Shown here: one piece after another, positions 35,433 to 43,400 of the stretch
Layout of the letters: the number at the start of each line of letters is the position of its first letter
Numbering within the stretch: the first letter of the stretch is position 1
From: Chthonomonas calidirosea
GTDB taxonomy: Bacteria; Armatimonadota; Chthonomonadetes; Chthonomonadales; CAJBBX01
Reading direction: 5' to 3'
Assembly: GCA_020722705.1 (NCBI GenBank)
Contig: DYKI01000012.1
Coordinates: forward strand, 1 to 48,213
DNA length: 48,213 nt
Made by a program: the position numbers and the translations under genes
The notes under the pieces: model-generated
Told to the model about the DNA's origin: nothing
The model's input: the letters and a program-made list of their open reading frames with translations, nothing else
Database searches by the model: none

Positions 35433-37466
35433 TTACCGCAGCAGGCGGCGCGCCCGCTGGGCCACGCTGTCTGGCGTGAACCCGAACGCCTCTGCGAGCT
35501 TCTCGGCCGGTGCCGAAGCGCCGAACGTCGTCATGGCCACCACGTCTCCGTCGGATCCGACGTACTTGTGCCATCCGAGTGGTGATGCGGCCTCGATGGC
35601 CAGTTTCTTTGCGGACGTTGGGAGCACAGCGGCCTGATATGCGGCGTCCTGAGCATCAAATAACTCCCACGAGGGCATGCTGACCACACGGGTGGGTATG
35701 CCCTCGGATTCGAGTATCTCCCGTGCTTTGGCGGCCAGAGCCACCTCCGATCCTGTCGCGAGCAGGACCAGGCGCGGCTTCCCGCCCGAGGCTTCCATGA
35801 ACGTGTAGGCTCCGCGCGCGACCCCTTCCGCCGATCCAACGACGGACCGATCAAATGTCGGAAGCTTCTGACGGCTGAGTACCAGTGCGACGGGGCCGTC
35901 CATTCGCCGGCATGCGAACTTCCATGCTTCGGCGACCTCGTTGGCATCGCATGGGCGCAGAACAACGACGTTGGGAGTGGCACGAAGCGACGCGAGCTGC
36001 TCGATTGGCTGGTGGGTTGGACCGTCCTCACCAAGGGCGATGGAGTCATGGGTGAACACATAGATGACCGGCAGCTTCATGAGTGCCGAAAGGCGCAAAG
36101 CGGGCTTCAGGTAGTCCGCGAAGTTGAAGAAGGTTGCCACGAAGGGGCGAACTCCGCCATGCAATGCCATTCCGTTGGCTGCAGCGGCCATGGCGTGCTC
36201 ACGAACGCCCCAGTGTATGTTGCGGCCTGCGAAGCCCCATGGGCCGCCCACAGCTCCTTCTGTACTCCCTGGCGCGCCGCCCGGTGCGAAGTCCCCCATC
36301 CCGTTGAGTGCGGTGTTCGTAGACGGGTTGAGGTCGGCCGAGCCGCCGATGAGAGACGGGTAGTTCGGCGCGATGGCATTGAGAACCTTGCCGCTCGATG
36401 CGCGTGTAGCTGAGCTGTCGGCGGGCGTGAAGGTCGGCACATCGCGATCCCACCCGTCGGGAAGGCGCCCTGACAACGCATCATGCCACCGGCGTGCCAG
36501 ATCGGGATTGGCAGCAGCCCACAAGTCGAAGCGCGCCTGCCAGGCTTGATGGGCGGCCTTTCCCTGCTTGCCGACCTCTGAATACGAGACTCGGACCTCA
36601 TCGGGAACGTAGAAGTCGCGGTCATCCGGCATGCCCAGAGCGCGCTTGGTTGCGGCGACTTCCTCCTTGCCGAGCGGCGAGCCATGAGACGCCGAGGAGT
36701 TCGCCTTGTTGGGCGAGCCGTACCCAATGATCGTTCGAACTTGAATGAGCGTGGGCCGCGTCAGGTCAGCCTTCGCCTCGGCAAGGGCCGTGTCAATGGC
36801 GGCAAGATCATTGCCGTCTGCAACGGTGATCACATGCCAGCCATAGGACCTGAACCGGCTTGCCACGTCTTCCGTAAAGCACAGCTCCGTTGAACCCGCA
36901 AGGGAGATGGCATTGCTGTCGTAGAGGCATATGAGCTTGCCCAGACGCAGGTGGCCCGCCAGCGACGCGGCCTCGCACGATACGCCTTCCATCATGTCGC
37001 CGTCAGAGGCCAGAACGTACGTAAAATGGTCCACAATCTGATGATCGGCGGTGTTGTACGTCGCCGCAAGGTGCGCTTCGGCGATGGCCATGCCCACGGC
37101 TGTTGCGAAACCCTGACCGAGCGGGCCAGTCGTTGTCTCAACTCCAGGTGTGTCGCCGTACTCGGGGTGGCCCGGCGTACGGCTGTGCCACTGTCGGAAA
37201 CTGGCAAGGTCGTCCAGGCTGAGGTCGTAGCCGGTAAGGTGGAGAAGGCTAAAGAGAAGCATTGAGCCATGCCCGGCCGACAGGACGAACCGATCGCGGT
37301 CGGGCCACGAAGGGTCCGCCGGATCATGCTTCATGTGGCGCGTCCAGAGGGCATAGGCCATTGGCGCCGCTCCGAGGGGCAGACCCGGATGGCCCGAGTT
37401 CGCTTTCTGGATGGCGTCAATCGAGAGGGTACGAATGGTGTTGATGCAGAGCTGGTCTAAATCCAT
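35433..37466 (-). CDS. tkt: Transketolase
   Basis: Thiamine-diphosphate enzyme of the pentose-phosphate and Calvin-type sugar pathways, moving two-carbon units; 677 residues, full length. His26 ([12 protein letters not shown]), [22 protein letters not shown], the ThDP motif Gly156-Asp-Met-Met-Glu-Gly161 with Asn185 ([11 protein letters not shown]), SASHGSPLG and the catalytic Glu region [17 protein letters not shown] are all present. The ATG has GGAG 6 nt upstream. A TATACT box at 37526-37531 probably starts its transcript. It ends against the E2 gene. Confidence 0.97.
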   Translation of the reverse strand: MDLDQLCINTIRTLSIDAIQKANSGHPGLPLGAAPMAYALWTRHMKHDPADPSWPDRDRFVLSAGHGSMLLFSLLHLTGYDLSLDDLASFRQWHSRTPGHPEYGDTPGVETTTGPLGQGFATAVGMAIAEAHLAATYNTADHQIVDHFTYVLASDGDMMEGVSCEAASLAGHLRLGKLICLYDSNAISLAGSTELCFTEDVASRFRSYGWHVITVADGNDLAAIDTALAEAKADLTRPTLIQVRTIIGYGSPNKANSSASHGSPLGKEEVAATKRALGMPDDRDFYVPDEVRVSYSEVGKQGKAAHQAWQARFDLWAAANPDLARRWHDALSGRLPDGWDRDVPTFTPADSSATRASSGKVLNAIAPNYPSLIGGSADLNPSTNTALNGMGDFAPGGAPGSTEGAVGGPWGFAGRNIHWGVREHAMAAAANGMALHGGVRPFVATFFNFADYLKPALRLSALMKLPVIYVFTHDSIALGEDGPTHQPIEQLASLRATPNVVVLRPCDANEVAEAWKFACRRMDGPVALVLSRQKLPTFDRSVVGSAEGVARGAYTFMEASGGKPRLVLLATGSEVALAAKAREILESEGIPTRVVSMPSWELFDAQDAAYQAAVLPTSAKKLAIEAASPLGWHKYVGSDGDVVAMTTFGASAPAEKLAEAFGFTPDSVAQRARRLLR

Positions 37467-37525
37467 GCTGTTCTCCGAGGAGCAGGGTTGCTGAAGCTGG
37501 CGCAGCCCGAAACGTGTTCGCGGTC

Positions 37526-37531
37526 AGTATA
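37526..37531 (-). promoter_or_regulatory. -10 box of the transketolase promoter
   Basis: The minus strand reads GGTATACTGACC. TATACT matches 5 of 6 consensus bases and lies about 60 bp before the start codon. The -35 region is weak. The same gap must also hold the start of the divergent acyltransferase gene. Confidence 0.45.
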
Positions 37532-37581
37532 CCTTCGCCTGCTTGCTGAGCAGGCGGAGCGTCCTCAACTTCGGCGCGTGA

Positions 37582-38238
37582 GTGAGTGGACCCGTGTCGG
37601 TGACTGAGCTGGTCTTCCGTGAGACTGTGCGGCGGCTCGTTCGCGGGGTGATCGCCTGCCTGGGCGGATTGACAGTTGAAGGGCTCGAACATCTGCCGCC
37701 GGTCGGAGGGGTCGTGATTGCGCCAAATCACGTCTCGCACCTCGATCCGCCGGTGGTTGGAGCAATCCTCAATCGTCCCGTATGGTTTCTGGCTACGGAC
37801 GAGTTGTTCGACATTCCCCTCCTTGGCCTGTTCGCTCGTTGGCTGCGTGCCTACCCGATCCGCCAGGACTCGGCCGACAGAACGGCTCTTCGCAGGACGG
37901 AGGGCCTGCTTCGATCCGGTGAGGCCGTGGTCGCGTTTCCCGAGGGGCATGAGAGCCCTGATGGGCGCCTCCAGCCTTTGCAGCCAGGAGTGGTTTGGAT
38001 TGCCTTGCGGGCGGGAGTGCCGATTGTGCCTGTGGGCATCTGCGGAACCGATCATATGCTTCCGCCCCGTGAGTGGCGTCTCCGCCATGCCGGCCGACCT
38101 GTGGTGGTGCGTATCGGTAGGCCGCTCAGTCCTGAAGAACTCGCGAATGGACTGACCGGACGATTGGGTGCTGAACGTGGATGCGAGGTGCTCACGGACA
38201 GCCTGCTGAGGCTAACCGGACAGGGCGATGCGAGGTGA
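37582..38238 (+). CDS. 1-acyl-glycerol-3-phosphate acyltransferase-like protein (PlsC family)
   Basis: Membrane-associated acyltransferase of phospholipid synthesis, 218 residues. The catalytic motif is Asn49-His50-Val-Ser-His-Leu-Asp55 (HxxxxD), with the glycerol-phosphate site FPEGHESPDGRLQ and the late motif AGVPIVPVGICGTD. A hydrophobic N-terminal stretch (LVRGVIACLGGLTVEGL) could bind the membrane. The GTG at 37582 is one of several closely spaced GTG codons (37594 and 37600 are alternatives). It is transcribed away from transketolase. Confidence 0.88.
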   Translation: MSGPVSVTELVFRETVRRLVRGVIACLGGLTVEGLEHLPPVGGVVIAPNHVSHLDPPVVGAILNRPVWFLATDELFDIPLLGLFARWLRAYPIRQDSADRTALRRTEGLLRSGEAVVAFPEGHESPDGRLQPLQPGVVWIALRAGVPIVPVGICGTDHMLPPREWRLRHAGRPVVVRIGRPLSPEELANGLTGRLGAERGCEVLTDSLLRLTGQGDAR

Positions 38239-38385
38239 TGTGTTGCGTGCGGAAGGGGCGACTTCGGTCCGGTCGCGTGATTGGGGACGGCAAGGCGCAC
38301 ATTGCAGCCGAATGCTCAACCATGTAGGAGGATGCAGCGGGTAGAATGGCGAAGACTCAAGCAATACCTTCCAGGAGATGCCTCC

Positions 38386-38646
38386 ATGGCATATGTCATC
38401 TGTGAGCCGTGCATCGGCGTAAAAGACAAGGCTTGTGTAGCAGTGTGCCCTGTTGACTGCATACACGAGGGTGTCGCCACCGACGATGACGGTACGTCGT
38501 ATGATATGCTGTTCATCAACCCCGACGAGTGCATAGATTGCGGTCTGTGCGAGCCTGAATGTCCGGTGAACGCGATCTTTGCGGATACCGACGTTCCGGA
38601 TAAGTGGAGCGCATTCCCGGCGATCAACGCCAAGTTCTATCAGTAG
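38386..38646 (+). CDS. Seven-iron ferredoxin, Thermus type
   Basis: Soluble electron carrier of 86 residues with two Fe-S clusters. It starts MAYVICEPCIGVKDKACVAV then CPVDCIHEG, matching the Thermus-type [3Fe-4S][4Fe-4S] ferredoxins, and the second cluster motif is CIDCGLCEPECPVNAI. The C-terminal end is DVPDKWSAFPAINAKFYQ. The ATG has AGGAG 8 nt upstream (38373-38377). A weak -10 candidate TAGAAT stands at 38342-38347. A hairpin follows the stop, so it may be a single-gene unit. Confidence 0.94.
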   Translation: MAYVICEPCIGVKDKACVAVCPVDCIHEGVATDDDGTSYDMLFINPDECIDCGLCEPECPVNAIFADTDVPDKWSAFPAINAKFYQ

Positions 38647-38672
38647 ACGCCGTTGCGGATGTGATGCGACGG

Positions 38673-38711
38673 GCCGCCCGGAGCGCACCGGCGTGTTCGG
38701 GCGGCTTGTTC
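38673..38711 (+). terminator. Candidate terminator after the ferredoxin gene
   Basis: GCCGCCCG (38673-38680) pairs with CGGGCGGC (38698-38705), with a 17-nt loop, followed by TTGTTC. Plausible intrinsic terminator, but it also lies just before the next start codon at 38732. Confidence 0.45.
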
Positions 38712-38731
38712 GCGCAAGTCCGTGGTATACC

Positions 38732-39280
38732 GTGAAAATCTACACGCGCAAGGGCGACTGCGGCCGAACGGGTCTGCGAGGCGGAGCCCGTGTAGAGAAG
38801 ACGGATCTGCGCGTGGAAGCGTGTGGGGCGCTTGACGAGCTCAATGCGGCGCTCGGAGTTGTCGTGGCACAAACCGAGCTCGACGCTTTGGCAACGATTG
38901 TACGCGACCTTCAGGACATCGTATTCGCGCTTGGCGCCGAGATTGCCGCGGCGGGCGGCCAGCCGCCCGGTTCGTCCAGCCTTCCTGCCGACGTGGTTCA
39001 GCGCCTTGAAGCGACGATAGACGAGTATGACGCCGTTCTGCCTGAGCTGACCGCGTTTATCTTGCCGGGAGGGACGGCTGCCGCCGCCAACCTGCATGTT
39101 GCCCGTGCCGTGTGTCGGCGCGCCGAGCGCGCAATCGTGGCCGTAAACGCCCGGCATAGCTTGCCCGCTGACGTGCTCGCGTGCATCAACCGCATGTCCG
39201 ATCTCCTCTTCGTTCTCGCTCGCTGGGCGAACCGTCAGGCCGATGTGGAGGACATAACCTGGCGCAAACCGGGCCGATAG
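38732..39280 (+). CDS. Cob(I)alamin adenosyltransferase, PduO type
   Basis: Transfers the adenosyl group of ATP to cob(I)alamin, giving adenosylcobalamin; 182 residues. The N-terminal ATP loop VKIYTRKGDCGRTGLRGGARV, the KTDLRVEACGALDELNAALG segment and the C-terminal RAVCRRAERAIVAVNARHSL and INRMSDLLFVLARWAN are diagnostic. GTG 38732 begins exactly at the conserved region; no ribosome binding site is evident. The next gene starts 2 bp after its stop and must share its transcript. Confidence 0.94.
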   Translation: MKIYTRKGDCGRTGLRGGARVEKTDLRVEACGALDELNAALGVVVAQTELDALATIVRDLQDIVFALGAEIAAAGGQPPGSSSLPADVVQRLEATIDEYDAVLPELTAFILPGGTAAAANLHVARAVCRRAERAIVAVNARHSLPADVLACINRMSDLLFVLARWANRQADVEDITWRKPGR

Positions 39281-39282
39281 AG

Positions 39283-39927
39283 ATGTCCGACTGGCTCAAC
39301 AAGCTCCAGGATGGCGTTCGCCGGGCTCAGCGGGCTGTGAAGATGACGCTCGAGCGGGAGCAGACCGCATTCGTCCTCGGCAAGGCTGCAGGGAACACCG
39401 TTCGGGATGGCGACGGGCGAACGATCGTGGCAGCAGGCGACGTGATACATGACGCGATCGTTGCCGATGCGGTGCGGTCTGGCCGCCTCCCGATGCTTGT
39501 TGCGTCCGTCGCGGCGGCAAACGTGCAGGATATCCAGGAGCGCGTCAACCGGGCCCGCGCGGCGACCGACGAGGGAACCGAACAGGCGTCGCTGGACACG
39601 GTCGAGGACTACGCGCGAGCAAGGGCTTGTGTGGGCAGGATTGCTGGTCTTGATGTGACAGATGTGCGCGGGACCGTCGTCGTGCCGGCCGGCGCACGGA
39701 TCACCGAGGAACACGTACGTTCGGCAAGGTCGCTCGGTCTCCTCAACGCCTTGATGCACAGCGTGTCTGTACCTCACGACGCCGCGCCTGACGCCTCTGG
39801 GCCGGCAGCCGAGCGCGCCGCGGCTGAGGCGACCGAGGCGGATAAGGCTGTGCCGAATCAGCCCTCGCCGGAGCAACGGCCAAGGCTGCCGCTGATTCTG
39901 CCGGACGATCGGTCAACCCAGGAGTAG
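39283..39927 (+). CDS. Unrecognised protein with a duplicated ~40-residue motif
   Basis: A 214-residue protein that I cannot assign to a named family. Residues 36-76 and 117-161 are related repeats: each has a Gly/Val turn (TIVAAGDVIHDAIV; TVVVPAGARITEEHV) followed by a helix ending GRLPMLVASV or GLLNALMHSV. This is the pattern G-x-x-V-x-x-(A/P)-(A)G-x-x-I-x-x-x-x-V-x-x-A-(R)-x-x-G-x-L-x-x-L. The N-terminus is Lys/Arg-rich and helical, the link between repeats is acidic, and the last 45 residues are a Pro/Ala/Glu-rich tail. There is no signal peptide or membrane segment. It begins 2 bp after the cobalamin adenosyltransferase stop. Confidence 0.8.
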   Translation: MSDWLNKLQDGVRRAQRAVKMTLEREQTAFVLGKAAGNTVRDGDGRTIVAAGDVIHDAIVADAVRSGRLPMLVASVAAANVQDIQERVNRARAATDEGTEQASLDTVEDYARARACVGRIAGLDVTDVRGTVVVPAGARITEEHVRSARSLGLLNALMHSVSVPHDAAPDASGPAAERAAAEATEADKAVPNQPSPEQRPRLPLILPDDRSTQE

Positions 39928-39934
39928 ACCTGGC

Positions 39935-40399
39935 CTAGTGGCGCTGTGATGCCACTTCCTCGGCACGTGCCTTGATGGCACGCATCTGCGCGTCCAGATT
40001 GGCCGTCATCTTCTTCTTGATCAGCGCCTTGATCATGGGGCCGATCAGCGGGACGTTGTATTCGTACTCGAGGACCGAGTCGAACCGTGAGCCGCCGCCA
40101 ACGTCGCGGAACTGCCACCACCCGGACATGCTGTCCATGTCACCGTGAACCAGGTGAAAGTCGTCGCGCATGGCGATCGGATCCCATACATCCTCCTGGA
40201 CCCACTTAACGGTCATCTTGAACTCGCGGATGATGCCGACCCATTCGGTGAGGGTGCGGTTGCCGTCCGCGCTGCGCTCCAGGACCGTCAGGGACTGGAG
40301 GTCGTCCATGAAGGTTGGAAAGTCCTCGACCTTGCGTGCAACGTCGTAGACGGCCTGCGCTGGTGCGGCGACTTCGAGGCTGAGCTCGATTGTTGGCAT
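39935..40399 (-). CDS. SRPBCC-family protein (polyketide cyclase/dehydrase-like)
   Basis: START/Bet v1-fold protein of 154 residues. It starts MPTIELSLEVAAPAQAVYDV, then RKVEDFPTFMDDLQSLTVLE, and ends with the long helix PLIGPMIKALIKKKM characteristic of the cyclase/dehydrase and COQ10-like group. Such proteins hold a hydrophobic ligand; which one is unknown. The ATG at 40397-40399 has AGGAG 7 nt upstream. A strong terminator of the giant gene lies just upstream, so it has its own start of transcription. Confidence 0.85.
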   Translation of the reverse strand: MPTIELSLEVAAPAQAVYDVARKVEDFPTFMDDLQSLTVLERSADGNRTLTEWVGIIREFKMTVKWVQEDVWDPIAMRDDFHLVHGDMDSMSGWWQFRDVGGGSRFDSVLEYEYNVPLIGPMIKALIKKKMTANLDAQMRAIKARAEEVASQRH

Positions 40400-40423
40400 A
40401 CTCTCTCCTTCGCCCAATAAGAA

Positions 40424-40448
40424 GCCCTCCCCCTGAGTGGGGGAGGGC
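40424..40448 (-). terminator. Intrinsic terminator of the giant Ig-repeat gene
   Basis: GCCCTCCCCC (40424-40433), loop TGAGT, and GGGGGAGGGC (40439-40448): a perfect 10-bp stem. On the minus strand the stem is followed by TTCTTATT. It lies 25 bp after the stop of the giant gene. Confidence 0.8.
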
Positions 40449-40473
40449 CAGATGGTTCAGCTTGTGGCGTCCG

Positions 40474-43400
40474 TTACGGCAGGATGTTCAGCGTGCCTTC
40501 GCCGTACCCGGCCTCGAGCCACGCATCGCCGTAGAACTCGCACCGAATGGTGTGAGCGCCGACGGGATCAACTGCGGGGTACGAATGGCGGGCTATTCCG
40601 GAGTCGTCGGTGACTACGGAGGCCACGACCGTCCCGTCAATCTTGAAGTCAACGGGCTTGCCGGTCTGCGGCACGTAGTCGTTCAGGCGGCGGAAGTAGG
40701 CGTACAGCGGTGCGTTTGTCCCCTGCTTAACCGACTTGCTGTTGACCCAGATGTACACCAGAGCCTTCTCAACCGTCAGCGTGCTCGTTACCGAGGAAGG
40801 CCCGAAGCCGCCGTCACCGGCCCATTCGGCAAGGATGGTGCGCTTGCCCGCTCCTGCGCCGGCGGGAATCGTGTAGCCGATCTGAGCGCGGCCGGTGGAG
40901 ATGGTCGCGTTCGTACCGACGACGGTGCCGTCTACCGAGAACTGGATCACCTTGCCCGGTATCGGGGTGTTGTCGAGTTGATACAGCCACGCCCGGAGGA
41001 CCTGGTAGGACGTAATCCGACCGGCCTTGTCTTGACCGAGCATCCAGGTCTCGACAGTCTGGGCATTGAGCGTAGCGTTCGCCGTGGAGCCGTTGTACAT
41101 GGCATCTCCGGCAAACGCGGTCGTGATCGTGCGGGTTGCGGGACCGTCGGTGATAACCCAGTTGAGCGAGCTGTCGCCGCCGGCGTTGGTCACCGCAGAA
41201 CCAACCTCGGAACCATCAATCTTGTAGACGATGGTCTTGCCTTCCAGCATCTGGTTATCTGTGGTCCGCTTCAGGTCGAACTGGCGCAGGATCACGAGCG
41301 TGGTGATGATGCCCGTGCGGTCAATCGTGTAGTGCGTTGTGTCCGCAGGGACGACCGTCAGCGTGCCGTTGCCGGAGCTGGGGTTGTAATCCGCGTCACC
41401 GGCGAATGCGGCCGTGATGGTCCTCGAGGTCGCAGCGTCGTCAACCGTGTAGTTGGCCGTGGCGGTTCCTGTAGGATCGGTAACTCCGCTTCCGACGCTG
41501 GTGCCGTCAACCGAGAAGTCGAGGGTCTTGCCGGACAGGGGACCGCCGGTGTTGTTCGCTGTCAGCGTGGCGCTGAGAGCGACGCTCTGTCCGGGCTTGC
41601 CTGTTGCCGGTGCGACCGTGACAGTCGTGTCGGACATCACAGTCAACGTGCCGTTCGCGGACGACGGGTTGTAAGAACCGTCTCCGGCGAAGTCGGCCTG
41701 GATTGCGTGAGCGCCGACTGCGGTATCGGCAGGAATCGCGTAGTTCAGAGTGTAGTTGCCGTCACCGTTGGTCACCGCCGATCCCACGTTCGTGCCGTCC
41801 ACCGAAACGTTGATGGTGCGGCCCGGGATGGGCGGGTTGGTGCTGAGGTTGCCGGTGATGTCAACGGCCTGGCCCGCCGTGCCGGTGGGACTGTTCACTG
41901 TGAGCGTGCTGTCGGCCTTGTTGACCGTCAGCGTGGCGGCGTCATTGGATGGGTTGTGCTCAGCATCGCCGATGAAGAACGCTTCGATCATCCGAGCGCC
42001 TGCTCCGCCGTCTTCCGGAATGGTATAGGCGAACGCCGCGACGCCCGAGGCATCGGTAACGCCGTCGCCGACCCACGTGCCCTCGACATGGAAGTCCACT
42101 CCACCGCCGACCACGGCGCCGCCATCGCTGTTGCGAGTTACGGTAGCCGAAAGGTTGACAGTCTCGTGAATCTTGCCGGTTACGTCGGCAGCCACGGTGG
42201 TCGTGTCAGCCGCTTGGACGGTAAGCGTACCGGTATCGTTGGATGGTCCATACACGACATCGCCGGCGAATGCGCCGCCGATGGTCCGCGTACCAGTTCC
42301 TGAGCCGACGCCGATCAGGTAGGGGACGGTGGCCACACCCGTTCCATTCGTGACACCGGAGCCGACGGCCGTACCGTCAACGTCGAAGTCCACGGTCCTG
42401 CCGGCAACCGGAGCGTTGTCCAGGTTTCGGGTGAGTGTGGCGGTCAGGTCAACCGTCGCGCCGATCTGGCCGGTCTTGTCGTCCACGACCAGGGTCGTGT
42501 CGTCGGTAACCGTCAGCGTTGATCCGCCGGTGCTGGCGTTATATGCTGCGTCGCCGGCGAACGCGTAGCCGATCGGGTACTGGCCAGGAGTGTTCGTGAC
42601 GTGGTACATCAGAGCCGCGACACCGGAGCCGCTGGTAACAGCGCTGCCGACTGCGGTGCCGTCAACGGTGAAGTCAATCGTGCGGCCGACAACCCACGCG
42701 AGGTCGGTCGACCGGCGGAGGTATGCCTTGAGCTCGATGTTGTCCCCGTTGCGGACGGTTCGGTCGAGACCCGTGAGAACGGTGTCCGACTTGTTCACAG
42801 TCAGGGTGCCGCTGTCGTTGCTCGGGAAGAAGTCCGCGTCGCCGGCGAACTCACCGACGATGGTGCGGGTGCCCGCGCCGGCCCCTTCGTCAATCGGCCA
42901 GTTGTAGGTAGCGCGACCCGTGGAGGACGTGACGCCTGAACCGACAGCGGTGCCGTCCACGGAAAAGTCAATCGTGCGGCCTTCGATCGGAGCGCTGTCG
43001 GTGCCCCGATACAGGTAGCCGCGGAGTTCCACAACAGCGCCAATGGTACCGCTGCGATCCGGTACGTACATCGTCGTCGGGGTCTGCAGAACCGTGAGGG
43101 TCGCGTCGTCCGTCGAAGCGTTGTACTCGGTATCGCCAGCGAATGCCGCCGTGATGGTGCGAACACCAACGCCGGCGCCTTCGGGGATCAGATAGTTGAC
43201 CGAAGCGACGCCGGATCCGTCTGTGACGCCGTCACCGACTGCAGTGCCGTCAACGGAGAACGAGACGGTCTTGCCGGCTACCGCGTCTGAGTTGTCGCTG
43301 CGGGTCAGGGTGGCAGACAGCGCCACCGTCTCACCGATCATGCCGGACTGGTCAGCGGTGGTCATGGTCGTGTTGACGTTCACGTGGAGCGTTCCGTTGC

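Noticed and set aside
40390..42303. 637-codon plus-strand frame opposite the Ig-repeat gene
   Set aside because: It is produced by the regular codon pattern of the repeats on the other strand; it lacks a ribosome binding site and would cross the terminator at 40424-40448.
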